From positions 3,917,437-3,981,436 of the forward strand of contig CM045767.1 in assembly GCA_025200525.1 (NCBI GenBank): a stretch of 64,000 nt of DNA. Reading direction: 5' to 3'. This document shows, one piece after another, positions 1 through 11,937 of the stretch. The notes below the pieces were generated by a model that had not been told where the DNA came from, ran no database searches, and worked only from the letters and a program-made list of their open reading frames with translations. Each line of letters opens with the position of its first letter. Position 1 is the first letter of the stretch. The stretch is from Camellia lanceoleosa (lineage: Eukaryota > Streptophyta > Magnoliopsida > Ericales > Theaceae). The position numbers and the translations under genes are program-made.

Positions 1-1040
1 GCTGTTTTGACTTGAAACAGGCTTAAGCTTGGGGTCGAGGTACACTCATACTCCAGAGAAATGGCGAGGCCTGAAAATGTATATCTGGAATACAATCACG
101 GAATTTTCTGAAGTTGAAGCACACTCAGATGCTTCCATTTTCCCTCTTTTCTTTTGCTTTGCAGTCCGGAACCCATGTAACCAGATAGGTCTGGTTTCTT
201 TGTTCTCACATGACACAGGAAACCGTGCGGTTTTATGAAAGAACGAAACTTGTTTTGCACAAACGTGAAGAATGGTACAACACTTTGAGCACAAAACGAT
301 TTCATTTTTGAAATTAAGAGATGAGTTTTCGACCAGGTATTGGGCCTCTGTTGAACACTGACAAAATAACTCAACAAGGAAATAAAAGGCACACAACCTA
401 GACACATCGAGTAACACTCGAAATGACTCAAAACAAGAATCGAGATAAAACAAAAAGACACGACACTCAGACGTGCACAGGGAGCCTGTTTCACCGGGTA
501 GTGTTTCCCACCCTTTCTGATTTGTGATTCTCACATCACTCGGCCCTCAGGCTCTGTTTTTCTGAAAAAAAAGCCATTTTCTTCACTTTTTCTCTCAACG
601 CACATCTCTCTATTCTTTAATCTCTCATTTTTTATCCCTCCCTTAGGTGGTCAATGGATAAACAGAAAGTTGCTAGCTCTTGCCCCCTAGCACTCAGCTA
701 GATTCTTCTTCTTCTGCACGTAGCTAGTGAGTTTCTCCCACAGAGGGGCTGTGCTACAACTGGGTGTGTAGCAAATCTGCAACTGACATCGATTGACGAT
801 GCTCTGCTGGGGAGTTTAGACGTGATCAGATCTGTCTAGATGAGGGAGTGGAATATCTTGATCCATTCCAATTCGTGCTTCGCACTTGGCTCGATACCTC
901 GCTGCTTAGAGGATGAGAGAGCTTTCAGCCCTTTGCAATTTGCTTCAGTGGTGCCCTTTTTTGGCGAATATGGTGCGCTTCTTGGCAAGTATGTTGATAA
1001 TGAGGGAAAGACAGAACACCTGACTCAACTGTGCCCCTAG
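1..1040 (+). pseudogene. Remnant of antisense DUF7745-like gene (element A)
   Basis: The stretch from about 500 to 700 matches 23755-23940 of element C, which holds the intron and second exon of a DUF7745-like gene on the plus strand. Shared landmarks are the intron start region (gtttcccacc), the Tyr-rich intron tail, and the exon start ending AATGGATAAA. Here the acceptor AG is still present at 645-646, whereas the C copy has CG. The reading frame is broken soon after 660. Residues beyond 700 cannot be aligned confidently to the family. It shows that the antisense gene was already in this position in a second copy of the element. Confidence 0.5.
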
Positions 1041-1899
1041 TTCATCATTTTGACCATTTTTTTTTGGTCTTCTAATAAAATAATTTTGACGAAAATGAGA
1101 GTTAGATTAACATGCTTGTTCAATTTTCTGATTTAAAGTCATTCAAATCAGGCTATGAGCACTGAAAATTTTCCTTTTTGGGTCCAAGAAATGGTCCAGT
1201 TTTGAAAAATGAAATAATTTTCGAGAAATTAGTCAACCTCGATAAAAATTCTCAAAAACTATTTTTGCAAATGGTCATTGCTCAACAAGCACGGAACCTA
1301 CTCTTGAGATGCACAATCTCGGACCTATAGCAACGGAAAATTGCCCCTTGTTTGAAGGACACTGCATGGCAACAGAAAGTTGCCCCTTGTTTGAATGACA
1401 CCGCAGCGCATTGAATGGCAACGGAAAGTTGCCCCTTGTTTGAACGGCAACTGATGCATTTGTAGTCGATCCTCGTGAGCGAACACAACCGGACTCTCGA
1501 TTCTGAGAGAAGGCAAAGATGATCAAAACCATTACATGGACACAATTGATTTGGAAGTGTTTATGGCTGGACTTCAGAATGAAGTTTCCTACGTATCCCA
1601 AAGATGGGAATCAAGCCTCATGTAGTTCGGGGTTAAGGTACACTCGGGTATTTAACCTCTTCTTTTTAGGCTCTAACTTTTGCCAAGGCACCCGTTGTAG
1701 GTTTTCAACCTTGCGAGCTTTGTTTTTCTTTTCTTTTCATTTTCATTTCTTTTCTTCTTTTTTCCTTTTTTCTTTTTCTTCATTTCTTTTTTTTTTATTC
1801 TTCTCTTTTCTTCTTTTTTCTTTTTTTGCTTTTTGTATATATTTTTCTTGCTCTAACTTTTGCCTGGGTCGTCCTTCTGGGTTTTCGGCCCAGCGAGCC
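1041..1899. other. Spacer between pol end and antisense gene, with three short hairpin repeats
   Basis: There is no gene here. The segment aligns with 24430-25110 of element C (shared tracts such as CTGAAAATTTTCC, and ACGTATCCCAAAGATGGGAATC near 1590). Three copies of GCAAC-ggaaa-GTTGC-type hairpins followed by CCCC occur at 1330-1347, 1369-1386 and 1418-1435. The interval 1720-1850 is a T/C-rich run (complement of a purine-rich tract). It lies just 3' of the pol remnant in the element's sense direction. Confidence 0.6.
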
Positions 1900-2540
1900 T
1901 CTCAAAGGGTAAAAGTGTAGCTTGGTCCATGCCAAATGGTTGTAAGGTTTTAAGGCCATCCGTATCCAGGAGAGTGGCTGTTGATTTGCAAGAGGACTCA
2001 TCTTCAGCTCTTCGAGCACATTTGACATCTTTGCTCCTAGTTCGAAGGGTACTTCTTTTCTTATTTTGCAAGCTTCTTCTGACCTTCTGATCTTCTTGAT
2101 CCGACTTTCCTGGCCTCTTGTTCGAGGGCTGCTTCAAATCTGGCCACACAGGCCTTACATTGTAGTTGACCGTTGAACATTTTAAATCCCAATTCAAGGT
2201 TTGAAAGTGAGGGGTCGAGTCTCGAGGCTGAGAGCGATCCTAAGTTGTAAAATCTCAAGAGCGATTCTACACAGGTCTTCGCAGGACCGCGCAAAACATT
2301 TTTTGAAAGTTTTTAAGAAAGCGACAAATCGCTTCATGTTGAAGACATGTGGAACCAACTGGATGAAGCGGGATCTTTCGATACTCACACTAACAAGCAT
2401 GATTTCATTCATTAAGGGCTTAGCACGCCTCTCTTTCTCTCAATTGATCAAAATTTTGCAAAACCCGAGGAATTCCTTTTTTTTCGTTTTCACCGCAGTG
2501 TTCAAAAAGCTTTTGGAAAACTTAGGTCGATGCAATGAAT
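1900..2540 (-). pseudogene. Collapsed pol remnant of element A (RT leader fused to archaeal-type RNase H, integrase tail)
   Basis: Three pieces of pol are joined by deletions. On the minus strand, about 2540-2200 encodes the segment just before RT and matches C around 28450-28160; conserved pattern ARSCEDL corresponds to C AWSYEDM. It runs directly into a piece of the second RNase H at about 2200-2061 (FKMFNGQLQCKAC against C FKVSNNEAEYKAC), which has lost the catalytic Glu context. From about 2000 to 1900 it matches only the last codons of integrase. RT core, first RNase H and integrase core are deleted. Confidence 0.6.
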
Positions 2541-3026
2541 TCAAGGCACAGAAAAGACACAGCTTCTAGTCAAATACTGCCATCTCATTTGGAATTTCTG
2601 GTACAACTGGCACACGGCAGAAGCAAACACAAAAGCATGAAAAACCACTGCTGTTCATTCAAATCTGTTGGCGTTACTGGCTCCAAGGCAGAAATAGACT
2701 CAAAACAAAACGAAAAGACAAACACAAAAACAAAATGGTGACGCCCGAGGTAACACCCCCCCGGAATCACCCAACTCCTATACAACAGGACTGACTCGAT
2801 ACAGCAAGACAGACCCAAAACAAAAGAGACTGACTCAAAACAAAAAGACAGGCTCAAAAACAAAACAATAAGACTGACCCAATACCTAAGTCAGAATGTA
2901 CAAAAACCAGCATTCACAAATGCTCAAAACAGTGCGTGCCATACACCATATCTGAAATAAATTGAACGCCGCCCGCAGGTGGTTCATCCCTCGATCACAT
3001 CACATTATCCCCCACAAGTTCATTGA
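2541..3026. other. Degenerate A/C-rich stretch of element A
   Basis: No coding signal was recognised. Between 2690 and 2880 there are several imperfect copies of GACTCAAAACAAAA-like words. The position corresponds to the protease-to-gag interval of C, but the sequence is too diverged or rearranged to align by eye. Confidence 0.4.
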
Positions 3027-3631
3027 TCAAGTGCTGATAGACTTTGCAGGACCTAGTGCGAGGATGAACCCGTTGTCAATCAAATTTTGTATCTCGTGGC
3101 AAAGACGGACGCAACTGTCGGTGTCATGACCGGTTTGTTGATGGAAAGCACAGTACTTAGTCGGGTCATGTTTTGGAGGGAGAGGATCGGGTAGAGGCCG
3201 TTGCTCTAATGGTTTCAGATGTCCTTTCCTGAGTAGTACCCCCAGGGCTTTAGACAAAGACATACAAAGTGGGGTGAAAACCCTCTTGCCTCGGGGTAGA
3301 TAGTCTGAAGTTCGGGGGTTTGAAGTGGATGCACCAACAAAGGGGGTGGCTGCTCTTGGTATGGTGGTGGCGACCATGCCCACTTCGGAAGATCTTCTGA
3401 TTCGTCACCGGTGGTCGATTGAATCAGGTAAACGCGCCCTCTGGCTCCTTCTCCTGATCAATGAGGCCCTGCTTCATAGCGTCCTCGATCTGTACTCCCA
3501 CCTCATGCAAATCTGAAAAGGTAGGGAAGGGGAGCACGATCATTTTCTGCATTAGTTTGGGCTGGAGGTTGCGCACAACTATCCGTATCTGATCCTTATC
3601 CGTTGGCCTAATGGTCATCATTGAGGCCTTG

Positions 3632-6275
3632 TGTCACGACCCAAACCCGCCCCTGTAGGTTTAGCGTCGCAACTGGCCAGTAATCCTTGGATTACCTACG
3701 GCCTCTGATGACATTAATATAAAATAAAGGGCTAGCGGAAGCAGATACATAAATATAAATGTCTAATGAGCTGTGTTGACTTACATGAAACGAAATAATT
3801 TAAAACTTTGTTTACATAACCATAAGTCAACCATACATTATATTATACCACACACTCCACAGTATCTTAAGTACAGCCAACAAAATTAAAATAAGTCTCA
3901 TGCATAAACAGACTAAATAAAACTTGATCCCAAGACACTACGGGAACCTCCACATGAGGCACAAAGGCTGGCTGACAACAGAAACACAGTCCTCCACAAA
4001 AGCTTCGGGCTTGCACTCCAGAATGCTCACCTATAACATATATATATACAAACAGTGAGCTAAAGCCCAGTGAATAACATTAAGGTAAAGGGGTTAGTGA
4101 ACGAAATCTGCACATTTTATACATATAAAATAGATCATAGCATAATCATAGTCATCTCATATCAGAACATAATAATGGCATACTCCATAGAACATATCAC
4201 ATATCACATAACGTCTTCCAACTAGAGTAACCGGTCCCGGACACCGATTAAACATATATCACCACAATGAAGTGGCTAACGAGATCTCGTAACTGTCATG
4301 GACCCGCATTTTTATGCCGTCCCCCATGACTTGGGACTATTTATGGATGCCATAATAGATTTCAAACATGAATCTTCGTTCACAGAAACATATATCATTT
4401 CAGAAAGAATAGCTTATCACATTTCATTTGGAACATAATTTCATATAAACGTATCTTTACGATAACGTTACTCACAGTGGTTCCGTAGATGGTCAATCAC
4501 TTCCCGGACGTTGACCTACAATCACAAAATACATAGCACCAACGAATCTTATCATTACTTATTCATGTGGCCATTAAGGCTTAGCTTACATCACGTTGGT
4601 TCATGTTCATTCTTAACACATGGCTTAGAACACACACACCCTTGCAATCTCTTAGTGTGATTCATTCTTATTACAATGCTCAAGTCACATACACACTTGC
4701 CATTCTTTATCTTAGTGTGCGTTTCTAGCCCATAACCTCATTACTATAGCTTAATTAAGGCTTAGGAATGCCTAAGATGCAATGAGGATGTCAAAACATG
4801 TTTTGGAACACTTAGGCAAAATTTCAGAATTTTAAGTCCTCACTCGAGCGAAGCTTTCGTCGCTCGAGCGAGAATGCAAAAATGTGACTGGTCGCCCGAG
4901 CGCACATTCCTTCGCTCGAGCGATCTGTAAATGATGCAAACTTCTGGGAGCATGAAATTTACGCTCGAGCGAACTCTTGGTCGCTCGAGTGGAGAGCACG
5001 ACCTCAGAGTGGTCGCTCGAGCGAGCTCTCCTTCGCTCGAGCGAATATGCAAAATCTGGAATTTCCAGATTGCACCTCCAACTTCAAATTCGACATTCAA
5101 CCTTTCAAAACTCATTTTTCTGGGCCCAAAATGAAGGAAACACATAAAGACTTATAAAACAACATGTTTTAAGAATTAAGACAAGAAATCATGGCCCAAA
5201 GACTTGTTAAAAACTCACATTTTCAACTTGAATTTCAAGAGGTAAGACTTGCATGTGAATTCTTTAAAGCTTTTGGCTTCAACACTCATGAAACTAGAAA
5301 TTTGAGCTCATAAGCTCCATGCATGCAAGAAATCATTTTCAAAACATGAATTTAAACCTTAAAACATAATGAATTATCCATGCATGAGTCAAATAACTCT
5401 TGATAACAACATAGATGCTTAAAACCAACCTCAACATGTCAAAACTCCACTTATTCATGTATGCATGTGGATTTCTCTTCCACACTCCCTTCCACGACTT
5501 CAAAAACATGAATTAGTCTTACAAATCTTGATGAAATATGCATGCATGTACGCTGTAACCTCCAAAATCAACACAAATGGTAAAACTCCTAACTATCATG
5601 GTGATTTAGCACCTACTTGAGCATGCATGCATGAATTGCAACCCATTTCTTAAACCCAAGCTTAATACACATATTTAATCACAAAATCTTCATGTTAGAG
5701 ACTTAGATTTACAGATTAGGGGTTGAACTCTCACCTAGAGTCTTGAATCTCACTTATTTTAGCACAAAATTGGTGAGTACAAGCAAAATCTCCAATTCTT
5801 CTTTGAATTCTTCCTTCTCTCTCTCTAGAATTGCCCTCCCTCTCTCTCTAACATGTTTTCTCCAGATTTTTCCACTCACTCAAAGGCTGATGAAATGAGC
5901 TCAAAATGAGCTAAAGGGGCTCAAATGTGTTTGTATGGATTTGGCCACTAGGTGGCAAAATGGTAAATAAGTCCAACTCTTTAATTAGCTTATTTAATCT
6001 AATTTAATCACACCAAATCACATTTTGATTAAATATACCATAAGGTTCTAAAAATTCCAAATAACACAATGGTGTAAACAATTCCGGGTTTGGATGCCGA
6101 TAAGGCTTTCAATTTTTACAGTTTAAAGCGGGATTCTAAGCAGATATTTTTATAAGTGACAGATAGAAAGCCAATTATCATGCAAATTACATATTAATCC
6201 CATAATTCATTTTAATCCATTCAGTAGCATCCTTAAATACCGATTAATAGCTAATCACGGGTCGGGGTTATTACA
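3632..6275 (-). mobile_element. Solo LTR, family 1 (2644 bp), inserted in gag of element A
   Basis: The element begins TGTCACGACCC and ends GGTTATTACA, and is flanked by the perfect 5-bp duplication CCTTG (3627-3631 and 6276-6280). No primer site, coding region or second LTR is inside, so it reads as a solo LTR. Minus orientation is favoured: on that strand the right half carries a CT-rich 5' untranslated-like tract (about 5880-5800) followed by a donor-like AGGTGAG. LTRs with these ends are common among plant Ty3/gypsy chromoviruses, but the lineage is an inference. A truncated third member is at 52450-53015 and a diverged relative at 18093-20156. Confidence 0.85.
4840..5050. repeat. Cluster of CGCTCGAGCGA palindromes inside solo LTR 1
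   Basis: About eight near-perfect copies of the 10-11 bp palindrome CGCTCGAGCG(A) occur in 210 bp, usually in pairs separated by about ten bases (for example GAGCGAAGCTTTCGTCGCTC around 4845). Some copies carry one substitution (GCCCGAGCGC, CGCTCGAGTG). The block is far more GC-rich than its surroundings. On either strand it can fold into serial hairpins. Confidence 0.9.
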
Positions 6276-7014
6276 CCTTGGCGCTCCAGCGGGCCACAAA
6301 TTCTGAGAAGCTCTCCTTAGGCTCCTGTCTCCTCGTCTCAAGATCACGGGTTGTAATCTCGATTTGGGTATTGTATGAATATTGTGCGACGAAGGCCTCG
6401 GCCATCTCCTCCCAGCTTCGTTTCACTGAATCCTCCAATTTGGCGTGCAGATAGCGCAACACCGACAGGTCCTGCTAAAAGGGAGAGCTTCTGTAATCTT
6501 GTCAAGCCCATCGGGCGCAGAACATCTGAAAACAAACTCAAGTGGACCATGGGATCTCTTGACCCGTCAAAACGGTCGATGTGAGGCATCTTGAACCTAT
6601 CCGGCAGTGTCACAACTGCGTCGGTGTACCCGTCCTCAATGTCCGGGATGGATTTTACCCACTAGGATTTCTTGAACAACTTCTCAAGCTTGCTCAATTT
6701 CAACGCTGTAGGGTCGACCTCAGTCTCGAAGGGTGAGTCCAGTAGATTGGTAGGTGTTTTGGACAGCTGGGGTAAGATCGGGGGCGAAGCTGCCCCTGTA
6801 GGAATGTTTGTACCCTCCTGGGTATTCTGAACATTCGTCGTTTCCTCGAGTGCGGGAACTCCTGCTGGAGGAGGAACTTGTTGGGAAGCAGATGCGCCGC
6901 TTTCTTTGTTGACTGGTGATGAGCTCGGCTCTTTGAGCCATGATTCTGACTTTGCTTGGAAAATTCCGCTTGGCGATGACGTCTTCTTTGCATGAGTTTC
7001 ATACTTTCTTGCAT

Positions 7015-7936
7015 CGACGCATCATTGCCTCCATCCTCGACGTGTTCTCTGATCCATTTAATCGGTGGTATCTATCCTGCAGAGAAAGCGAGACCTCGGC
7101 CCTAATTCCTTTGGCGGGTGGATAAGGGCTACTGATCTGTAGCGGTGATTCGCTTGACTAGCCCTTTTACCCGCCTCGCAAAGGAACAACGATGGCCCTT
7201 GGCTGAATCTCGACTGACAAAGTCTATCGGCACAAGTTCGATGAACCTCGGGGATATCAGAGCCTTCAAGCTATGGTTCGGGACTACCTAGCAAAGGAGA
7301 AAACAGATAGCACCGCAGCTCAACTTCACCAAAAGCAATCTGAGCATAACAGGATGACTGTGCCCTCTACTGAATTCTGTCCCCAAAATTCTGCCTCAAA
7401 TCTGATACCCTCGGGTAAAACTGAACCCCAAAATATTGAACTGGTGCCCGCAGGCCTGATGCCCAAACCTGCAAACTGATACATGCATTCCTGTAGAGAT
7501 GCACTCTAAAAGCACATAACGAGCAAGTGAGAGCCAAAACACCCCTATGTTGGAGTAGGGTTTCCCTGTCCTATTTTGTCAGGAGCTAGGGTTTCACTAC
7601 GCACGCAGCGGTTTCAAACAACCTATATCGAGTAAGCAACCTGTCCTAGTTTGGAATGGTCACTACGGATTTCGATATGCACTAGGTCGAATGGTCAAAA
7701 AGGGTGCCCCGGTAAAACCGGGGTTTGTGTTCCCATACTGGCAGAGCCCACAACCGGTCAGCCTTATGGACATGTCTTGACAAGACAAGCCTCCGGCAAA
7801 CTATTCAGGAATAGCAGATGGCAAACACAGTGTCCTAGGCGCACCAATGCAAATGCAATGCAAAGAAACACACAAGTTTAGTCAAAACCAGATATCATGA
7901 GTTCGAGTCAAGTTCTCTAAATCCTCAAAGAGTCGC
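7015..7936 (-). other. 5' leader of element A with decayed primer-binding site
   Basis: There is no gene. The interval 7440-7936 is close to identical in layout to 33050-33543, the leader of element C (shared words such as GGTTTCCCTGTCCTATTTTG and CACTACGGATTTCGATATGC). The primer-binding site next to the LTR edge is damaged: minus-strand GCGACTCTTTGAGG stands where C has TGGCAACTCTGCTGGGA. Between about 7015 and 7440 I see no recognisable feature. Confidence 0.65.
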
Positions 7937-10900
7937 TGTAAACTCAGAGATGTCATGGGGGACCTGTGACTCGGACTCGATTTGTGTCACGGTTCTTAAT
8001 CTTGAACCAAAGAGTCCAAATCCGGCAAATCATTTTGAGAAAATAGATTTTTGAAAGAAGTGCCAAATATGGACTGCTTTGCCAGATACAGAGTCGCCAC
8101 CTAAATATTTTATTTTTGGGAAATTTAGGAAACCCTGACTCGTTTACCTAAGGCCACGTGTCCGTCATCACTAAAGTTGCCTCGGCTCGAGAACTTGGGT
8201 ATGATTGGGGAAGGTCACTTCGTGAGCACCCCCGCTCGCCCGATCAAAGATCGGTCTCTACTAACCATGATATCTAGTTTTGAAAACATTGTGTGCTCTT
8301 ATTCCGGTTATTAGCCTAGATTTACTATGTGATGCGCACAGCATACAAGTATAGACCGGGTCGCCTGAATTGGAACAAAACATTTCATGTTTGTTTTTTT
8401 GAAAGATGGTTTGATGGTGCTACTCGCAAGTAGGCTTAAAATGCAGATTTTGCCACCCTCGGGTGGGCTTAGAAAACATGGTTTTGCCACTATCTAGTGG
8501 GCTTAAAACACACATTTGATGAATTGTTCCAATCCAAATAATCCAACCTTCACCCACAGGCATACAGGCAGTTATATCACATAAGCACATAGCCTCATGG
8601 TAAGCATGTTATCATGGCAGTCACTCACGCACATGCAAGGATGCTAAAGCATAAAAACTCACCGAGTACTCCAAGCCAAAACAGAAGCTAATTAGAAATC
8701 ATATATGATCCTAACTATACAGAAATGCCTAATGCAACACATGCAAAAATGCAACTATAGCAGGCTCGGCTATTCTAAACATGGCGTATGGAATGCTACA
8801 GCTAACATGTATTCAACTTAGAATTGAAATACAAATACAGTTAGTATGATGCAACGAGCCCGGTGCGTGCAAGACCGATGAATGAATGCAAACATGCTAT
8901 CATACTGTATGCTAATTGAAACATGCCCTAGTCTAACCATCATAAGCAGGTAAATAAAAGGGAAGAAAGACGTGGGGTTGGAAGACATACATCACACTCA
9001 CGCACACTTATTACAATTATGCCCTTGCGCAGAGGGTCCAAAAGAATAATATACAGTCCTGAATAAATACAGTCCAAATAAATAATGCAGTCCAAAATAT
9101 GTATAAATTCCTAATTAATTTAACAAATTAACTAAGAAACAATAAACTGGCATGCAAGCCAGGGACTGCCTTGACTCTTCTTCAGATGATGAATGATGCA
9201 TATCCGGGTTGCCTTTGCGCGGAAATCCACTGTGATGCCCCAATTAGCCTCTGTTTTGCAATGGTTTTTGGAAAGCGCACCAAGCCTCGGAAGACTGCTG
9301 ATTCTTGATTTGCTGCAACAGAGAGCAGGAAAGGGGCATGGCAATGTATTTTCACAAATGTATGCATGCCTCGATCCTCGTGCCACCAATCACGCATCTC
9401 GATGCATGATGGCCGAAGAATCGAATTGCATTACTCAATATAGAATGAATGCACATGAAAACTCAACTAAACCTAACTCCATCATGGATAATCCGGAGTG
9501 TCGGTGACTGGGGAATTGGGACACGTCCCGTCACTCGGAGTATGAAACGCCCCTCATTTCCCGTGCTCGGGCTAACTCCTATCCCAAACGCAATGCAATA
9601 TGGATGACATGTATGAAATGCAACTAAGATACATCCTAACATGCAACATGCTATGAAATGGCATACATGATGCACGAGGTAACATGGCATACACAATGCG
9701 CCAACATACAACCTAGCATACGCAATGCTATGGAATGAAATGGCATACACAATGTGATATGGACTTACACTAACACAAGTGGACCTCAGCCACACTCACA
9801 TAAGAAGCCATTAGATGAAAATGAGACACTCGAAGTGCGTACACACGTGCACGCAAATCGAGGACCGACCCTAAGGCACCGAATGCCACTCTAACAAGAC
9901 ACATGGCAAGACATGGAATATGACATACTAGCATGCAAATTTCAGTAGCAAAAATTGATGCAAAACTGCCCCAAAACATGGCAAAGGTGCACCCGATGCA
10001 TGAAATGAGACCCGAAATCCAAAATTAGGCACATGGAATGACTTATAGCTATACAAAGCATGCATTATTTGAACATGAATCATGAATAAAGAAGAAATAC
10101 AGTCCTAAAAAATGCATATTTACAGTTTTAAGCAAGGCCAAACAGTGAACACAAATGGGGCTAAGCTAGCATACAAAAATGGCCCTAAAATTGAGATAAT
10201 GAAGCAAGTAGCAGCTGCTGGCCCCAAATGGCCGAGATCCCTTCAATAAAGTTTAAGAGGGGCTCAAAAAATGGCATTTTACAGTTAGTGACCAAACCCA
10301 AAACAGTGCACAAGCAATCCTAAAATACTATGTAAGATAAGGCCAAAAAGAGGGCTTCAACACAAAGTATACAAAGGATGCCTCAAACAGAAAAATACCC
10401 TTAATGAAACATGAAGAAGGAGTCAAAATAAGGCTATTTATAGTTCAGACCAGAGCCCAAAAACAGAAGCACAAGGGGATAACAAATCATGCAAAAATAA
10501 GGCCAAAAGAGGAATACAAAGGCAAGTGGCAAATAGAAGCCTCAAACAGTGAGAAGCCCTTCAACAATGTTGAAGAATGGCTCAAAATAAGTCACTTTAC
10601 AGTTTACAATATGCCTCAAAACAGTTTATACATAGGCCTAAAATACTATGCAAGAAAATGGCATAAAAGAAAGGTAAAGAAGCAAGTGCCACAAGGAAGC
10701 CTCAAACAGTAAGAGGCCCTTAAACAAACATGAAACAGAGCTCAAGAAAATGCTATTTTCAGTTAGGGTCGGAGCTCAAAAAAGTAAGCACAAGGAGCTA
10801 AAATATGAACCAAGAAAAGGGTCAAAAAGGTGAGAAGAGGACTTACCCTTGAAGACTAATCTTTGACAGCCTTTTGGACCAAAATGCAGCACTCCTAGGC

Positions 10901-10992
10901 TCTGAAGAACAACCTCAAGCTTCTGGAATGGAGGATGGAAGGGTGGGGCTATGGGTTGGTGAAGAACCAAGGGGGTTTTTAAGGCTTAGAGT

Positions 10993-11042
<50 letters not shown>

Positions 11043-11937
11043 TGTGAAAGCTCTAAACCAAAATTTTCTAACCCTTAAAACCAGAGCTGGGGGGGGGTGT
11101 TTATATAGGCAAAAGAGTGGGGGAAAATGGAAGGAAATTGAAATTCAAATTTTCCACCAAAAAGGCCAAAAAGTGAGATAAAGAGGCAAGTGGTAGCTTC
11201 TGGCCTCAAACCGAATAAAGCCCTTTAACAAAGTTGAAGAGCGGCTCAAAACAAGACATTTTGTAGTTTATGACCAAGTTCAAAATAGCTCACAAGTAAG
11301 CCTAAAATACCATGCAAAAATAGGCCTAAAAGAGAGTTAAAGAGGCAAGTGATAGTAGGAGACCTCAAACAGCAAAACGTCCTTAATCAACAGGAAAAGG
11401 AGCTCAAAATATGACTATTTACAGTTTGGGTCGGAGCCCAACAATGCTTGCAAGCAAGGCTCGGGGGCCAAAAACGCCTGGGGCCCCAAATCGATCATAG
11501 GGCACCGGAAGTGGTGTTCGACCACGAAGTCGGTCTCTCGGACCACAGCGTCTCTCAAAAGGAAGGAAATAAGGTATGTGCCAAAAACCGGAGCAAACGG
11601 AGGTGGTTAGCGGTCCCGAACCGAGGCACACGACCGTCGGCTCCGAAAAAACCAGAAACCGGGCTCCAAACGGGAAAAGTGGCCTACGACCACGAAACGT
11701 AGCCTACGGCCACTGAGAGATGATCTACGAGACCTCTCCCTCCATTCGGAAAGAGAAAACAGAGAAAATGGAGCCTGGTTCGCAAACCGAGGCAAAGTAC
11801 AAAAGAGTCCAGAAGTCCGGAGGCAAGGCTCGCAGCCGGGACTCCGTAACCTCAAAACGAGCACAATATGCAACATCACCAAGCGCTCAATCGGTGACGT
11901 CTGAGTCTTAAGGCCGGTCAAAAATGGGGTGTCTACA
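7937..11937 (-). mobile_element. 5' LTR of element A (Tat lineage, about 4.0 kb)
   Basis: On the minus strand it begins TGTAGACACCCC (plus-strand GGGGTGTCTACA ending at 11937) and ends at GTTTACA (plus-strand TGTAAAC from 7937). It aligns with the LTR of C at both ends but differs in U3: it lacks the GGCCGGCC cluster and instead has extra copies of the U5-type subrepeat at about 11150-11440. The right flank, from 11938, is the interior of another LTR of the same family, so element A is inserted in that LTR. Its target duplication cannot be checked because the left end is outside the window. Confidence 0.85.
10841..11108 (-). promoter_or_regulatory. LTR promoter of element A: TATA box, CT-rich leader, splice-donor-like site
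   Basis: On the minus strand there is a TATA box (CTATATAA, about 11101-11108), then a CT microsatellite leader (GA run on the plus strand, about 10988-11036), then CTTCAAGGGTAAGT with a donor-like GTAAGT at 10846-10841. The same order is seen in the LTRs of B, C and E. Expected RNA start is about 30 bases downstream of the TATA box; that is an inference. Confidence 0.6.

Larger units (their letters stand above)
3027..7014 (-). pseudogene. gag of element A, split by a solo LTR
   Basis: Gag is the structural capsid/nucleocapsid protein. The N-terminal part is at 7014-6700. The capsid-like domain is at 6613-6281 in two frames (LPDRFKMPHIDRFDGS, then VKRSWEEMAEAFVAQYS). It continues after the inserted LTR at 3621-3424 (RNLQPKLMQKMIVLPFPTF). 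The C-terminal part at 3383-3027 contains a Cys/His knuckle-like YCAFHQQTGHDTDSC. Each piece matches the C gag at 30387-32836. Several frameshifts separate the blocks. The insertion breaks it between the codons for the KASMM and RWSAK regions. Confidence 0.8.
1..7936 (-). mobile_element. Element A: internal region of a decayed Tat-lineage Ty3/gypsy element
   Basis: This is the internal part of a minus-strand LTR retrotransposon, ending at its own 5' LTR (7937-11937). Read on the minus strand it has a leader (about 7900-7015), gag (7014-3027), a heavily deleted pol (about 2540-1900), a spacer, and an antisense gene remnant (1-1040). Each block matches the same block of element C at 15275-33543 in order and orientation. 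Protease, most of RT and nearly all integrase are missing. Its left LTR lies outside the window. A 2.6-kb solo LTR interrupts gag. The element cannot be autonomous. Confidence 0.85.

Noticed and set aside
9132..9979. Frames on both strands within LTR A, repeated at 12193-12737 and 34795-35336
   Set aside because: They recur only because the LTR recurs, contain frame breaks between copies and lack recognisable domains.
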